From Beroe ovata (Eukaryota > Ctenophora > Nuda > Beroida > Beroidae), in contig CAMPET010000050.1 of assembly GCA_946803715.1 (NCBI GenBank), positions 77,675-123,734 on the forward strand: 46,060 nt of DNA. Reading direction: 5' to 3'. Numbering within the stretch: the first letter of the stretch is position 1; the number at the start of each line of letters is the position of its first letter. The notes beneath the pieces are model-generated. The model was not told the DNA's origin. It worked only from the letters and a program-made list of their open reading frames with translations, and did no database searches. Positions 1 to 10,367 of this stretch are shown piece by piece. The position numbers and the translations under genes were made by a program.

Positions 1-131
1 TCTGTGTGTGTGTCTCTGTGTGTCTCTGTGTGTGCGTGTGTGTATGTGTGTGTGTGTCTGTGTGTGTGTCTGTGTGTGTGTCTGTGTGTCTGTGTATGTG
101 TGTGAGTGTGTTTCTGTGTGTCTCTGTGTTT
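1..131. repeat. GT-rich microsatellite at window edge
   Basis: Imperfect TG repeat with interspersed TCTG and TCTCTG units; no reading frame of interest. It continues beyond the window start. Confidence 0.9.
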
Positions 132-303
132 TATATGGGACGTCAGTTTTGTAGTTCATGATAGTGATTTCTGAGATTCACCTATTTGACAAAAATTGAA
201 ACTTTCTGTGTTCCTACCCACGAGCGGGAAGTATCAAATCTAATCGGACAACAAGCCATCGGGTTACTCACTTACTCAGGCGGCTGATGATGTAGGAATG
301 TAC

Positions 304-479
304 CTTGTTGGTGGTGAAGGTTTTTGGCACGGTTCTGTAGAGGTGTCTATCGTGTATGACATATCGACAGTGACTCTCTCCACCACCTCCTCCTGGCGTG
401 GAGCCAACTTTCCCTGGCTGATCTTCATACTGGTGAGGAGGGGTACGGTTTCCAGGGTTGAGTTTGGGATATTTTCCTC
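304..479 (-). CDS. candidate internal exon, gene not identified
   Basis: On the minus strand an open stretch of 58 codons plus two bases lies between an acceptor (ttgtaag just before 479) and a donor (AAG|GTACAT at 304). The peptide is hydrophilic, with segments such as LETVPLLTSMKISQG and ERVTVDMSYTIDTST that look like protein rather than random translation. I do not recognise the family. It may be a 3' exon of the same unidentified minus-strand gene seen at 1.06 kb, 3.0 kb or 6.1-8.2 kb, but the phases do not prove a direct join. Confidence 0.4.
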
Positions 480-1060
480 CTTACAATTGACCCCCCCTCT
501 TATTTCGCCTAATTATAAATCTGCACCCTCAGTTGATTTGCCACTTTAATATCACTCAATTCGTTTCGTTGTGAAATGGTGTCGTAAACAAATCGAGTGT
601 TCATTCAAATCCGCATTTCTCACGATCACTGTGTTGTTAAAAAACTTGCAGAATCAAAACTTTAGCACGTTTATAACAGAGACACAGTACACATATCTTC
701 TCATCCATTGATTATGATATACGTGGCGACTGTTTTAAACGTAGCTAACCGCAATAATTATGTCGACTATAGGTATATAATAACAGCTTTTAGTTTACTA
801 ATCGCTGCAAAGTGCAAACTATCATCAATTGGGAAATACGGTTATTTATTGACAATCGGTTAAAGCAACCCCGGGCTAATTTTTCCACCAAGACTCTAAC
901 CCACAGCCCCCTCCCCCTCTGCATCCAGGTTCCGGTACCCCACAAAGCCGGATGCTGCTGTGAATGCAGTGGATCAATGCATAGTTACGGACCCTGTACG
1001 GGACCCCGTGATTCCCATGTGTTGCTCTGAGCATCTTTAGACAGGGTCAGAGTAACTCAC

Positions 1061-1167
1061 CCACTTGAAGTTGGAAGACCAGTCCGGTCCTGACCCCTTC
1101 ATCAGAGGGGAGAAGAGTTTCGTCCTCATTCCCTCCGACTAGGAAGTCCCAGTGTAGGAGTGCTGAT
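1061..1167 (-). CDS. candidate internal exon, gene not identified
   Basis: Minus-strand exon of 107 bases. The acceptor is AAAG just before 1167 and the donor is a consensus GTGAGT right after 1061, entering in phase 2 and leaving in phase 1. The peptide contains LLHWDFLVGGNEDETLLPSD and GLVFQLQ, with a plausible coding composition. No domain is recognised. A short plus-strand reading frame across 812-1030 is open but has no supporting signal, and I do not call it. Confidence 0.4.
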
Positions 1168-1274
1168 CTTTGCGTGTTGTTAATGTGAGAGGAGGGGAGA
1201 GTAGACTGGGGTGATTTAGAGTTTCTCTGTTTTCCCTAGAGCTTCGCCATACAGCTTCTTCCCTACAGCTGGAA

Positions 1275-1344
1275 TAAAGTACTCAATAAGTACTCAGTAA
1301 GTACTCATTAAATACTCAGTAAGTACTCAGTTAGTACTCATTAG
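1275..1344. repeat. 14-bp tandem repeat (AAGTACTCAGT-like)
   Basis: About five imperfect copies of a 14-base unit (consensus aagtactcagtaag) in AT-rich non-coding DNA. Confidence 0.85.
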
Positions 1345-2379
1345 ATCGATTGAAAGCTACTCAATGGATGTTAAAATACGTTTACAATGACGATAGCAAG
1401 GCAAATGTCGGATTCAATAAATTCAATATTTTATACTCAAGGAGCATGCACTTAACTAAATAATTGGACGCATAAAGCATGACTTTTGCGTGCTGTATAT
1501 ATGTTTAATGTGTCACAAAGTGTAATATATTAGTAGTGCTCACTGCAGTGCAGTGCCTTGTGCAGTGCTCCTAAAACGTGACGTGGAGAGAAAGGGAGCG
1601 CGCGCGCGCGAAACATACACAGCACAGCCGAGCAATGGAGAAGCTATCATCAAGCTATACTAATGGTAATCAAGCTGCTATTATGATGAAAGGTGCCCGC
1701 TACTGATTGATTCGAGTACTTGATCATCATCTTAATGTAATGCGGTATTACTTCTACTAACTGTAATGTTTGTGTGTGTGTGTTTAACATTCGCATGTCA
1801 ACCTCACTCAAAGTTATCAGTGATGTGTGACACTCATACTTATTTCGTTGGTCGAGGTGACTATGCGTCTGTGTGTGTGTGTGTGTCTGTGTGTTTCTGT
1901 GCCCGTGTATGTCTGCGTGTGTCTCTGTTTGTGATGCGGTTCATACGTTTTAATGTGATAAATGCGTGTTTTGCGTGCGCTATGAAGTGCTTCCATAGTA
2001 ACAAGTAGGTTTGTGTTTAAATTGTGTGATGGCAGAGTTTTAATTAAAACAAAATTAAGCGATTGTCTTACCTGGGCTAGGCTTAACTGTGGGCATGGCG
2101 ATTGTACATAGACACACACACAAACACACACACAGAGACACACAGACATACACACACAAACACACACACAGACACACACACAATGCGCATGAGTAGGAAT
2201 AGAATGAAGAATGAATGAATGAGTGCAAATAGCACAGGCAGAGTCGTGACAAGCAAACGCGAGTGTGTTCGCAGATATGCACATCATTGATTGCTGAGGA
2301 GTGAATATTAATTATAAATATTAATTAGTAATCGTGATTAGTTTAAAACTTATCAACACTACTTATTACAATCAAATTT
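1345..2379. repeat. non-coding stretch with several GT/CA microsatellites
   Basis: There are short GT runs near 1767-1782 and 1868-1925 and CA-rich runs near 2108-2182, together with a CG dinucleotide run at 1599-1610. Long open frames here on both strands translate to CVCVCV or THTHTH strings. They are microsatellite artefacts, not genes. I see no convincing exon in this interval. Confidence 0.8.
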
Positions 2380-2498
2380 GAGATGTATGATTATGATTCA
2401 TGACAGATGAATTGAAATATTACAACAGATCAACGCTTCGTTTTATTGCTACAGTAAAATGTTCGTAACAACACTACTCGTCCTATTTATCATCAAAA
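2380..2498 (+). repeat. arm 1 of a 119-bp near-perfect inverted repeat
   Basis: This stretch (agatgtatgattatgattca ... to catcaaa) matches the reverse complement of 8271-8390 with a single mismatch that I can see (gacagatg against gatagatg). The 500 bases after it, up to the exon candidate at 3.0 kb, hold nothing I can assign. Confidence 0.85.
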
Positions 2499-3009
2499 TC
2501 GTGATTAGCTGTGTGATATCTGAGACTTTTGGTCTGGATCTAAGGTAGTGTGGACCACGCCCATTTTCTGATCTCCAACATCCGTCAAGTTTTACTTTTA
2601 GTCCAGGGTAGAACAGCATCTAGTCGAACGATCTTTTGAGGACGGTATTATATGGTTCAATGGTCCGCCTATAACTTCCGAGTCGTAAATTCTTGACACA
2701 TGAGTCGATAATTGATGCTCTGATATGAAGCTAAAATGACACTGCAATAAGATTGACACCACAATGCATTTCAAAATATTCGATCATTCGTCAATCTAAC
2801 TCTCTCATAATTTCAGGGATGCTAGCAGCTCCAAACAAACAGCACAACATAAGCACTACAGATAGTATGGAGTGGATGAATGTGGCTGCAAAACGTGCCA
2901 ACATGTGACCATGGCAACGCGTGACACGTGTACACGTCACGTGATTTTACTTGTTTCCCAGGGGACCCCCTGCTGCGTTCACACACACACATGCACTGCA
3001 GTACACAGA

Positions 3010-3153
3010 GGTAAGCGGGTGCAATGGCATGGTCATGATACACTCGGTTATTTATAGCACATGGAAATATGGTTTCTTTTCGGGCACCCAACCACATTTT
3101 CAAAGATCCTCCTGGCATTTCCAAACTCAGCTCAATGTGCGCGACGTATGGTC
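3010..3153 (-). CDS. candidate exon, gene not identified
   Basis: After an acceptor (ctatctatcag ending at 3154) the minus strand opens into a strongly protein-like peptide containing HIELSLEMPGGSLKMWLGA and RVYHDHAIAPAYL. The 3' end of the exon is uncertain: the nearest GT after the coding-looking part is near 3009. The composition suggests a globular beta-rich domain, but I cannot name it. It lies between other orphan minus-strand exons and may belong with them. Confidence 0.4.
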
Positions 3154-3576
3154 CTGATAGATAGTTGAAATTCATGTCCAGATCATTCTGTATATTTCGA
3201 GAAAGTTTCACTCGGAATTATCAGCATGCGTCCACTATATCGGTTTCACGATATTTCACGTGTGTGAATGAAAAAACCACGTCCATGTCTCACATTTCAT
3301 GCCTCATACTTCCCCTTATCTGCAATAGACTGGATTCATGCAAGTTCATTCGTGTCCCTTTTTATCTGCCTGTTTCCGTGCGAATTCGATGTATGATACA
3401 TCAGTTCATCTAGCTCCTTTTCTGTTTCCTATCACAGATTGACTGAACTTCATACACTCTCTTTCTTTTTAAAACTCTCTTCTAACGCTTATATTTCTAA
3501 AACGACATTATTTCTAAAACGACATTTCCTCCCAACCCAATTCTCACCCCACCCTTTATTTAGGTGAGTGTGTGCC

Positions 3577-4632
3577 ATGATGGTGGCTATACTATTCCTG
3601 ATCCTCCTCCCTCTCCTTACCACCTCGTCCCCCACTCTGGATGAGGTGCTCCATGAGATGTCACAACTACAGGAATCTATCCAGCTCAACACCACAGATC
3701 ACCTAACAGAGCAGAGTGCTGTGGTATCCTCACTGCTGAGGACTGTGGGTGTGCTACAGAACCGGATAGACAGGCTAGAGGATGGACTCAGTCGGGCTAG
3801 TGCGGAGATCGCGTCTCTCAATGTTCAGCTCGTATCTGTCCGAGCTAACGCGAGTGCAGAGGAGAGGAGGGTGAATGGTGAGTTTGCTGAAACGCGGAAG
3901 GAGATTGCCCAGATGACAGATGAAGTGAGTGGAGTGAGCAAGCGCATTGCGGATGTGGATACCGAGGTCGGGAATCTGACGACTCGTCTCGACACGACCA
4001 CCACAAGGATAGGTGAGCTTGAGGAGGGGGCAGCCAATACCACGAGATTCGTGAGTGAGGTGACTTACTCTGTTCACACCATTTCCGACATGGTGACGTC
4101 ACTGCAACAGAAAGTGGTGAGCACAGACAATCGGGTGGGCAGTCTGAGTAACGGTCTGGACAGGGTGATCGACGGTGTCAACACTCTGGATAGCGAGATG
4201 GCCACCACTGCTAGACTTGACCCCCATGGTAAGATACCCAGGACACTGCTCCCTGGTTCCCTGTCCGTGTATACACTGGAGGATGTCCAGTGGCAGACGC
4301 TCCACATGTCCGCTGCAGCTGCATGCTCGGCTGCCGACCATCTCCTGGGCAACGAGAAAGTCGTTGTCCCGGCAACGGCAGGGGAGTCGTGTGCGTGGAC
4401 GTGCAGCAACATTTCACCGAGATGGGTGTGCGGGGGTGTGGTCAGGGTGGGAGGGAACAACCGGCATATTTCACACAAGAGTGTGGCAGGTTACTACGAA
4501 ACCGGGCTGTGTTTGGAGAAGGAGACGAAGGAGGAAAGTATTGAGAGTTCGTGGGAAAAGGAGGAAATTCTCAAACCAAGAGCAGTGTCTGACCTCACTT
4601 ACATCAGCTACTGCTGCTGCAGCAATTTTTAG
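3577..4632 (+). CDS. secreted coiled-coil protein with Cys-rich C-terminus
   Basis: Single-exon gene of 351 aa. The start is the first of two adjacent ATGs (MMVAILFLILLPLL), which gives a classic signal peptide of about 17 residues ending near TTSS. Residues about 20-210 are a long heptad-rich coiled coil (QNRIDRLEDGLSRASAEIAS, TTRIGELEEG, NRVGSLSNGL) with several N-glycosylation sequons (NTT, NAS, NLT). After a linker with GKIPRTLLPG the last ~130 residues form a cysteine-bearing module (ESCAWTCSNISPRWVCGGVV, then GYYETGLC) ending in YCCCSNF. This suggests an extracellular, probably multimeric protein, with the coiled coil driving oligomerisation and the Cys module binding a ligand. I recognise no named family. 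It is the only confident plus-strand gene outside the nested protease copies. Confidence 0.8.
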   Translation: MMVAILFLILLPLLTTSSPTLDEVLHEMSQLQESIQLNTTDHLTEQSAVVSSLLRTVGVLQNRIDRLEDGLSRASAEIASLNVQLVSVRANASAEERRVNGEFAETRKEIAQMTDEVSGVSKRIADVDTEVGNLTTRLDTTTTRIGELEEGAANTTRFVSEVTYSVHTISDMVTSLQQKVVSTDNRVGSLSNGLDRVIDGVNTLDSEMATTARLDPHGKIPRTLLPGSLSVYTLEDVQWQTLHMSAAAACSAADHLLGNEKVVVPATAGESCAWTCSNISPRWVCGGVVRVGGNNRHISHKSVAGYYETGLCLEKETKEESIESSWEKEEILKPRAVSDLTYISYCCCSNF

Positions 4633-4902
4633 TATGATTCAGATCAATGATGACAATGACATAAAAGACAAAAGTATGAAACTGAAACGGTCAATGACCA
4701 CTGACCAGTCGCCCGACGCATCATAAACCGGAACGCACCCTTGAACACCTTTAAGTTTAACACCCTTAAACGCACCCTCAAACACCCTCGCGCTTCTTCT
4801 TTTCCACTTCTTTACAACATCTGTGTGTACACGTTGCGCACCCCTTATTTACTCGGTGATCTTGACACTGACAGTCTTACTCGTTGTACTTGTACTCGTA
4901 TA

Positions 4903-5343
4903 TCGTAGGTTTTCTCCCTACCCTTGCTGGCGTGTGGCGGGATTTTATCCCTGGCAGTGGCAATGTTGTCTGGCGATGCTAGACCGCTGATGTAAGCCGC
5001 TTCTGTCTGAGAATAAGTTTGCGCCGCGCAAAACGAAATTCTCGACAGTGGACAGGGTCTAACTGTCATCGATCGACAAGCGGAATGACAATTCAGTTTC
5101 ACAATTGCCTGGCGATGCTATGCCCAGCTGAGAATAATTTGCGGCGCGCGCAATGAAATTCTCGATAGGGGCTATCATCCGATCATCGACAGCCTTGTAG
5201 GATTTCACCCTACCCTTGCTGGCGGGATTTTATCCCTGGCAAGGGGGCGGATTGAAAATCGCGCGCACCGACGGTAGGGTAAAATCCTACAACGACAGCC
5301 AATTTCACAATTGTGCGCCGCCGACGGTAGGGAAAAACCCTAC
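4903..5343. mobile_element. larger MITE-like element carrying a nested MITE
   Basis: The left end (tcgtaggttttctccctacc) and right end (ggtagggaaaaaccctacaa) are imperfect inverted repeats of the same type as the two small elements described next. The interior holds two copies of a 'tggcgatgct...gagaataa.tttgcg' segment. A complete small element (5195-5292) has inserted into it. No coding capacity. I cannot see a clean target-site duplication for this outer element. Confidence 0.65.
5195..5292. mobile_element. 98-bp MITE with terminal inverted repeats and 8-bp TSD
   Basis: Starts TTGTAGGATTTCACCCTACC and ends with its imperfect complement, GGTAGGGTAAAATCCTACAA. It is flanked directly by CGACAGCC on the left (5187-5194) and right (5293-5300). 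An 8-bp duplication is typical of hAT-like transposases, so a non-autonomous hAT-type MITE is the likeliest class. It is nested in the 4903-5343 element. Confidence 0.85.
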
Positions 5344-5469
5344 AAGTATGACACTGGACCGGATTTTGATCCCAAGATACTTCATGTTCAGTGCAGCAAC
5401 TAGACGATTACTACAAGTACACTTACAGTTGCAGTGCAACATGATGGTGACTGATGCCAGATGACTGAT

Positions 5470-5577
5470 TTGTAGGATTTCACCCTACCCTTGCTGGCGG
5501 GATTTTATCCCTGGCGGATCGGGGCGGATTGAAAATCGCGCGCACCGACGGTAGGTCGGTAGGGTAAAATCCTACAA
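5470..5577. mobile_element. second copy of the MITE, 108 bp, with TSD
   Basis: Same ends and nearly the same interior (ttgctggcgggattttatcc; gaaaatcgcgcgcaccgacg) as the 5195-5292 copy, with a small internal duplication of ggtaggtc. It is flanked on both sides by ATGACTGAT (5461-5469 and 5578-5586), a 9-bp or, allowing for one extra T, 8-bp duplication. Confidence 0.85.
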
Positions 5578-5777
5578 ATGACTGATGCGATCATATGTAA
5601 TTGTAAATGTTGTGAATGACATTGATGCATTGGAGCAGAACTGCTGGAGTGAGTGCATGAAGACGGTGTGTGATGTGCATAAGTGTAACAATTAAATTGG
5701 AAGAAGTCAAACGTGTAATTATTTGTAAAAATCATATGTAGAAAGTTGAAAGAAATCAAACTTTAAACATGAAATAT

Positions 5778-6060
5778 ATGCTCCAAGTTCATTCTGATAG
5801 TGATACAGCGTTTACAAGTTATCTTCCATCACATTCACAATTACAGTTAAATCCAAAGAACTTCATCAGAGGTTCGATAAGGCCCCTATATTCACGACCC
5901 TTGCCTTTGGAATTGAACTTGGCTCAAATGAACTCAGAGTAGTGTTTTGGAACCTTGCACGTCCAGAATAATTCCTTAAAATCGTTTATATCAGCCCCGA
6001 AATCATAATTTGTTTTGAAATCTTTAACATCCAAACCCCTGATCAACACATTAATTGAAA
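5778..6060 (-). pseudogene. possible broken coding fragment, family unknown
   Basis: Two adjacent minus-strand peptides in different frames look like one degraded sequence. The first runs through KTNYDFGADINDFKELFWTC to a stop. The second runs through GREYRGLIEPLMKFFGFNC and ends CNCECDGR-stop. A frameshift between them would explain the pattern. I do not recognise the source, and the fragment could be a transposon relic. There is no phase-compatible link to the exon ending at 6144. The rest of 5587-6143 shows nothing I can call. Confidence 0.25.
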
Positions 6061-6143
6061 ATTGTCAATTTTTTTCATACTGATCTCTGTCACGATCATA
6101 CTCAATGTTTGGAAATCGAAAACACGGATCGATCGAAACTTAC

Positions 6144-8238
6144 TTCTCCGGAGTAAGGAGAAGCTGCAGTTAGCTGCAGACTGAGATCGATGCTCTCTTG
6201 TGTGCTCCTTTTCCTCCACTCTATCGCCCTGAGGCTCAGGATCACTGACAACCGCGGCAGGGGTTGTGTCTCCACTGTCTCCCTTAGCACTAGCAGGGAC
6301 ACCGACCTACAATATCATAATCACCAATCAATATCCCATCATGTCGGTACTTCCTAGCTTGATATAGACATCACCACACAAGGATCTATTGGAAACTTCT
6401 GGTATAAGTAGGGCTACAGCAGTACCATCCCAGATTATAGCTTTCTGCAGCGTACTAACCTGATCAACGAGAACCTTGGCAGAGTCGACTGTAGTGCAGG
6501 CTATGTTCACAACCTCCAGACCGTATCCGTAACCATTTGTACTCCTGGAACTGAGCAACTGCGAAACACCTCAATAACACCGCAAGATATCGCGCCATGG
6601 CACACCACTGGACATACTACCGCTTGAGCTGCACGGAATCCAATGTCTTCTTCAGGTCGAGGTGAGCCACGCTGGAGTCAGGAGATCAGATAACAATCTC
6701 CGTCAGAGGACTCAGTAACATCTCACTGCTCTTGCTTAGATCTATCCGTAGATCACACAGCTGAAGTATGGGGATTTACCCAAGACGTTTGAATGAGATC
6801 ATGATTAAGTACTGAATAGGGAAGAAACTTATGAAAGTATAGGGCGTTAGTATCCCATCATGCTAGACGCTAGTATGCTGAGGTAAGATATAACACTGTC
6901 CTACCTTGCCCTTGAAGAATTGGGCCGGGTCAGGAGGTGCGAGAGGAATTCTTATTTTCGTTTTCTTTATCTGATCAGTGCACCATTTCACCACCTGTGA
7001 AATTGTTACAAACTAGGGTGTGATCACTAGTTGTTACAAACTAGGGTGTGACACAGACCCACAGACACTGACAGACAGACGGACACTGACCCACAGACAC
7101 TGACTGTCAGTGACTGACACAGACCCACAGACCCACAGACACAAACGCAAACACACACGCACAGACAGAGAAGGGGATTAGAATAAGAAACTGGTATGAG
7201 AGAGGCAGAAGATAAAAGATGACGAGGGTTAGCAAGGGGGACAAAACGGGGTTAAAGAGGGGGACAAAACGGGGTTAACGAGGGGGACAAAACGGGGTTA
7301 ACGAGGGGGACAAAACGATGTTAACGAGGAGGACAGAAGAGGTTGAAAATGAAATCGATCGAGTTACCTGTACCCGACCGCACATGGCGTCTGCTGCTTT
7401 GAAAAGTTCGAGGGACACTGGTTTCCCTTGATGGGTTATGAAGGGCTCGCTATCCAAGAATGGGATACACTTCACCTGTAAACAGCAGAACATGAAATGA
7501 AGAGGATAAAACGGGCTGTCGCAAACCGAGAAGAGGGTGGCTGGGCCAGAAGCAGGTGATTGTAACTCCCTGTTGCTAAGCATCAGCCAAGTTCGTTTGT
7601 ATGTGGATACTGGATATCTGAGTGGATACTGGATATCTGAGTTGAGAACATTGTCGCTATCTGCGCTGTGTGAAGCCTCCTTTAAATACAATATTCCTTC
7701 CTCCTTTAATATAATATTCCCTTTAATATGATATCACCCTATCCATCTTATAATAAATCTGGTAAACACGAGTGACGGAGACAAACAACGACTATAAGTA
7801 TATTGTCTTGGATTGACGACAACTCTGGTATACCAATTTCAGGTTTGACGATGATTCTGTACTCCACTCCCTCGAGCATATACTGTGAATTGAAGCTCAG
7901 TTTGCTCAACTGTGGGACGACACGATGACAACCACTTGACTCGGAGTACTGCTGCATGTCTCTCTGGAAAGGGTAACTCTCCCTGAGGTGCATGCCATTG
8001 AATGTCACGTCCAGCTCCGTGGCAGTGAGGATTATTCTCCACTCAATAAAATCGTTCAGAGAGCTGTAATCTTCGTCACTTGCTGTCCTTGTGCTGTAGC
8101 ATTTTCCCTCGCCTGACCCTAGTCGAGTATTCACTGAGCTGGTATCAAAAGTTATCATTGCAAAGTCCTCGAAGGTTCCCGCAGGACTATAGAAGCGAGC
8201 CTGTTGGTATCCGGGCTTTCTTGCGTATCGGATACCCA
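6144..8238 (-). CDS. uncharacterised multi-exon gene (five exons seen, partial)
   Basis: Five minus-strand exons join in consistent phase: 7787-8238, 7368-7475, 6905-6994, 6460-6558 and 6144-6306, with good donors such as GTTAGT and GTAAGT. Together they code about 300 residues. The first exon is a globular-looking segment (RFYSPAGTFEDFAMITFDTS, EWRIILTATELDVTFNG) with three Cys. The middle exons include KCIPFLDSEPFITHQGKPVS, VVKWCTDQIKKTKIRIPLAP and EVVNIACTTVDSAKVLVDQ. The last is low-complexity and acidic (GDSGDTTPAAVVSDPEP). Both ends are missing: the first exon enters in phase 1 and the last leaves in phase 1. A repeat and a single-N joint (8403) lie just upstream, so the 5' part may be lost or rearranged. 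No family is recognised. Confidence 0.55.
7020..7340. repeat. intronic low-complexity tract and 23-bp minisatellite
   Basis: 7065-7165 is CAGACACTGAC/CACAGACC-type low complexity. 7225-7335 holds about four copies of a 23-base unit (gttaacgagggggacaaaac plus ggg). Both lie in the intron between the exons ending at 7368 and starting at 6994. Confidence 0.85.
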
Positions 8239-8270
8239 CTTGGTGTGTGAAAGAGGGATCTTTTGGTAAC

Positions 8271-8390
8271 TTTGATGATAAATAGGACGAGTAGTGTTGT
8301 TACGAACATTTTACTGTAGCAATAAAACGAAGCGTTGATCTGTTGTAATATTTCAATTCATCTATCATGAATCATAATCATACATCTGAA
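8271..8390 (-). repeat. arm 2 of the 119-bp inverted repeat
   Basis: Reverse complement of 2380-2498. Just to its left, 8240-8290 (gtgtgaaagagggatctttt) is a diverged match to 17430-17480 in an SZT2 intron, so two repeat families abut here. A single N at 8403 follows closely. Confidence 0.85.
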
Positions 8391-8549
8391 GATATTGGTT
8401 TAANATTTGTAGTTATAATCGAAATGAACTGTTCATTTAGTCCGTTGTCTGAGGTGCGTTAATTGAGTAACATTTGATCAGAAAACTATTCACTTTCAGT
8501 AAAAGTTAATCAGATAAAGCCTAAAAAACTATGTCCCAGGGAATGCCAG

Positions 8550-8850
8550 GAAAATATTGCGTATTCCTCAAAGGGAAAGAGATGACGAACGTAAGAAAAT
8601 CGCAAACTCACTCAACAATTCCACTGCATAACAATATGCATAACAATGGCATTCTCTCGAATTGCCGTGATTCAGAAAGGGAGGTTCTAATTATACAGAG
8701 AGAGGATCTACCTAAACAGTTATATTATGAATCGCATGAATTTGGGATACCTTTGTTATGGTTATTCAACACAGTAGACGGGGGGAGTAGGGGGCCGCCC
8801 CCTCCCCTCCGGTAAAATTGGACCTCTGATGAAAATTTTCAAGGGCAGAA
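8550..8850 (+). repeat. ~300-bp dispersed repeat, copy 1
   Basis: Direct repeat of 9387-9693 with roughly 90% identity by eye. It runs from aaaatattgcgtattcctca to a GC-rich palindromic end (ggggccgccccc) and 'aaaattggacctctgatgaa'. The frame open here is not conserved between copies because of small indels, so it is unlikely to be coding. Confidence 0.85.
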
Positions 8851-9386
8851 CTTCCATACTGATACAGGACTTAATGTATGGCTTCTCGGGGCTGCGCCCC
8901 CAGACCCCTGCTTCTATTTTTTAGGAGCACATTGAATAAAACGACCTGTGATACTGGAATACTACTTCCTATACAGTGATATGATGTCGTTGTATATCAG
9001 GGCAGTGCCCCAAGACCCGTTTATTTCCAGTTTAACAAAGCAATAAGATTAAGAGGAAATTTTGGAGCATTTAACCCTATCGAACAGAACTTAACCTCTG
9101 GCTTCTGGGGGTTGAGCCCCCATACCCCTGCTCCTTATTAGCGATGATTTTCTGCTTTTCTTTCAGTACCTTTGGATATCGGGACAGTGCCACTATATTT
9201 CCATTGTTATGACAAACAATAAGCGCAATGTATTCTGCAATTTAAATGAATATCTAACGCCTAAGATCATCGCATTTTCTTCAGGTCTTCACTCTTGCAT
9301 AACTTTTTTGCCCAGCTCTTATTTTTTGTTACTGTGATATTTTTTTTAATACCAGATTTCATGTACAACACTTACACTCTATATTT
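8851..9386. repeat. spacer with GC-rich short palindromes
   Basis: Three related short motifs recur: ggggctgcgcccccagaccc near 8890, ggcagtgccccaagacccg near 9001, and ggggttgagcccccatacc near 9107. They are separated by AT-rich DNA. No coding signal. Confidence 0.7.
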
Positions 9387-9693
9387 GAAAATATTGCGTA
9401 TTCCTCAAAGGGAAAGAGATGACGAACGTAAGAAAATAGCAAACTCACTCAACAATTCCACTGCATAACAATATGCAATTGCATAACAATGGCATTCTCT
9501 CGAATTGCCGTGATCCACAGGGCACAGAGGGAGTTCTAATTATACAGAGAGAGGGTCTATCTAAACAGTTGTATTGTGAATCGCATGAATTTGGGATACC
9601 TTCGTTATGGTTATTCAACACAGTAGACGAGAGGGGGGCAGGGGGCTGCCCCCCCTCCGGTAAAATTGGACCTCTGATGAAAATTTTCAAGGA
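9387..9693 (+). repeat. ~300-bp dispersed repeat, copy 2
   Basis: Second copy of the 8550-8850 repeat, with the same orientation and order. It carries a short extra 'attgca' unit and a changed GC-rich end (gggggctgcccccc). No terminal inverted repeat or target-site duplication was evident. Confidence 0.85.
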
Positions 9694-10038
9694 CTGCGCC
9701 CTTCCGTGAAATCCTGATCCATTTATGGACTTGTTGAGATTTCAATTCGATTATGAATTACATTTATAAAAGAGGGGGATGTTTCATATTGAGATATTTG
9801 ACATTATTTGAATCCGATGATATCTATTTATTTGAATGATATTGATTTATGATACTAACCAATTCACCTATTATAGAGAACGCCACCCTGGACATTCCCC
9901 AATACCTTGTTTATCAGATATTGTTGTTCCCAAGTTACCCTTCAGACAAATTGTCGTTTCATTGGTCAAACCCAGAAATCAGAATAAAACAGAAGTTAAC
10001 GTCTGGTTACCATGGTAACACTGTTAAGAACCACTCAC

Positions 10039-10191
10039 CGCAAGCTTAACATTTGACGCAAGTGTAGTGGAAACACTTCTCCTAGTACAGATCGTACTCC
10101 GATACTGGATACACTCTACTTCGCATACCACACACTTGGGTTGGTAGTGTTCAGCTTTTAGCAGCCGTGGCACACCGCCACACCAGTGCTC
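10039..10191 (-). CDS. cysteine-rich candidate exon, gene not identified
   Basis: Exactly 51 codons between a TTCTACAG acceptor and a GTGAGT donor, phase 0 on both sides. The peptide has six cysteines (HWCGG, PKCVVCEVECIQY, STIC), suggesting a secreted or extracellular disulfide-bonded domain. It can follow the exon at 10368-10478 in phase. It cannot join directly to the exon at 8238, which enters in phase 1, so an exon is missing or it is a separate gene. The interval 9694-10038 holds no firm signal. Confidence 0.45.
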
Positions 10192-10367
10192 CTGTAGAAT
10201 TATTCCAGTGATCGAACTTTTTCGATACTAAATATCATGTCGGAGACATTGAGTTCGCGGGAACCGGACAATGTTACATACTAAGCTGAGGGGGAAGCTG
10301 AGGGGGAAGCTGAGGTTTCTGTCAGCAGGGGGTCTGTCTGTCTGTCAGGACATGGCCCGAGCCTGAC

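Noticed and set aside
1817-2287. Open frames on both strands coding CVCVCV or HTHTHT strings
   Set aside because: They are translations of GT/CA microsatellites with no start context or homology.
3775-4478. Several minus-strand open frames under the coiled-coil gene
   Set aside because: They are shadows of the biased codons of the plus-strand coiled-coil protein.
9849-10049. Plus-strand frame possibly coding an extracellular domain exon (NSPIIENATLDIPQYL)
   Set aside because: It has an acceptor-like TATTATAG, but the frame runs into the better-supported minus-strand Cys-rich exon and no partner exon was found.
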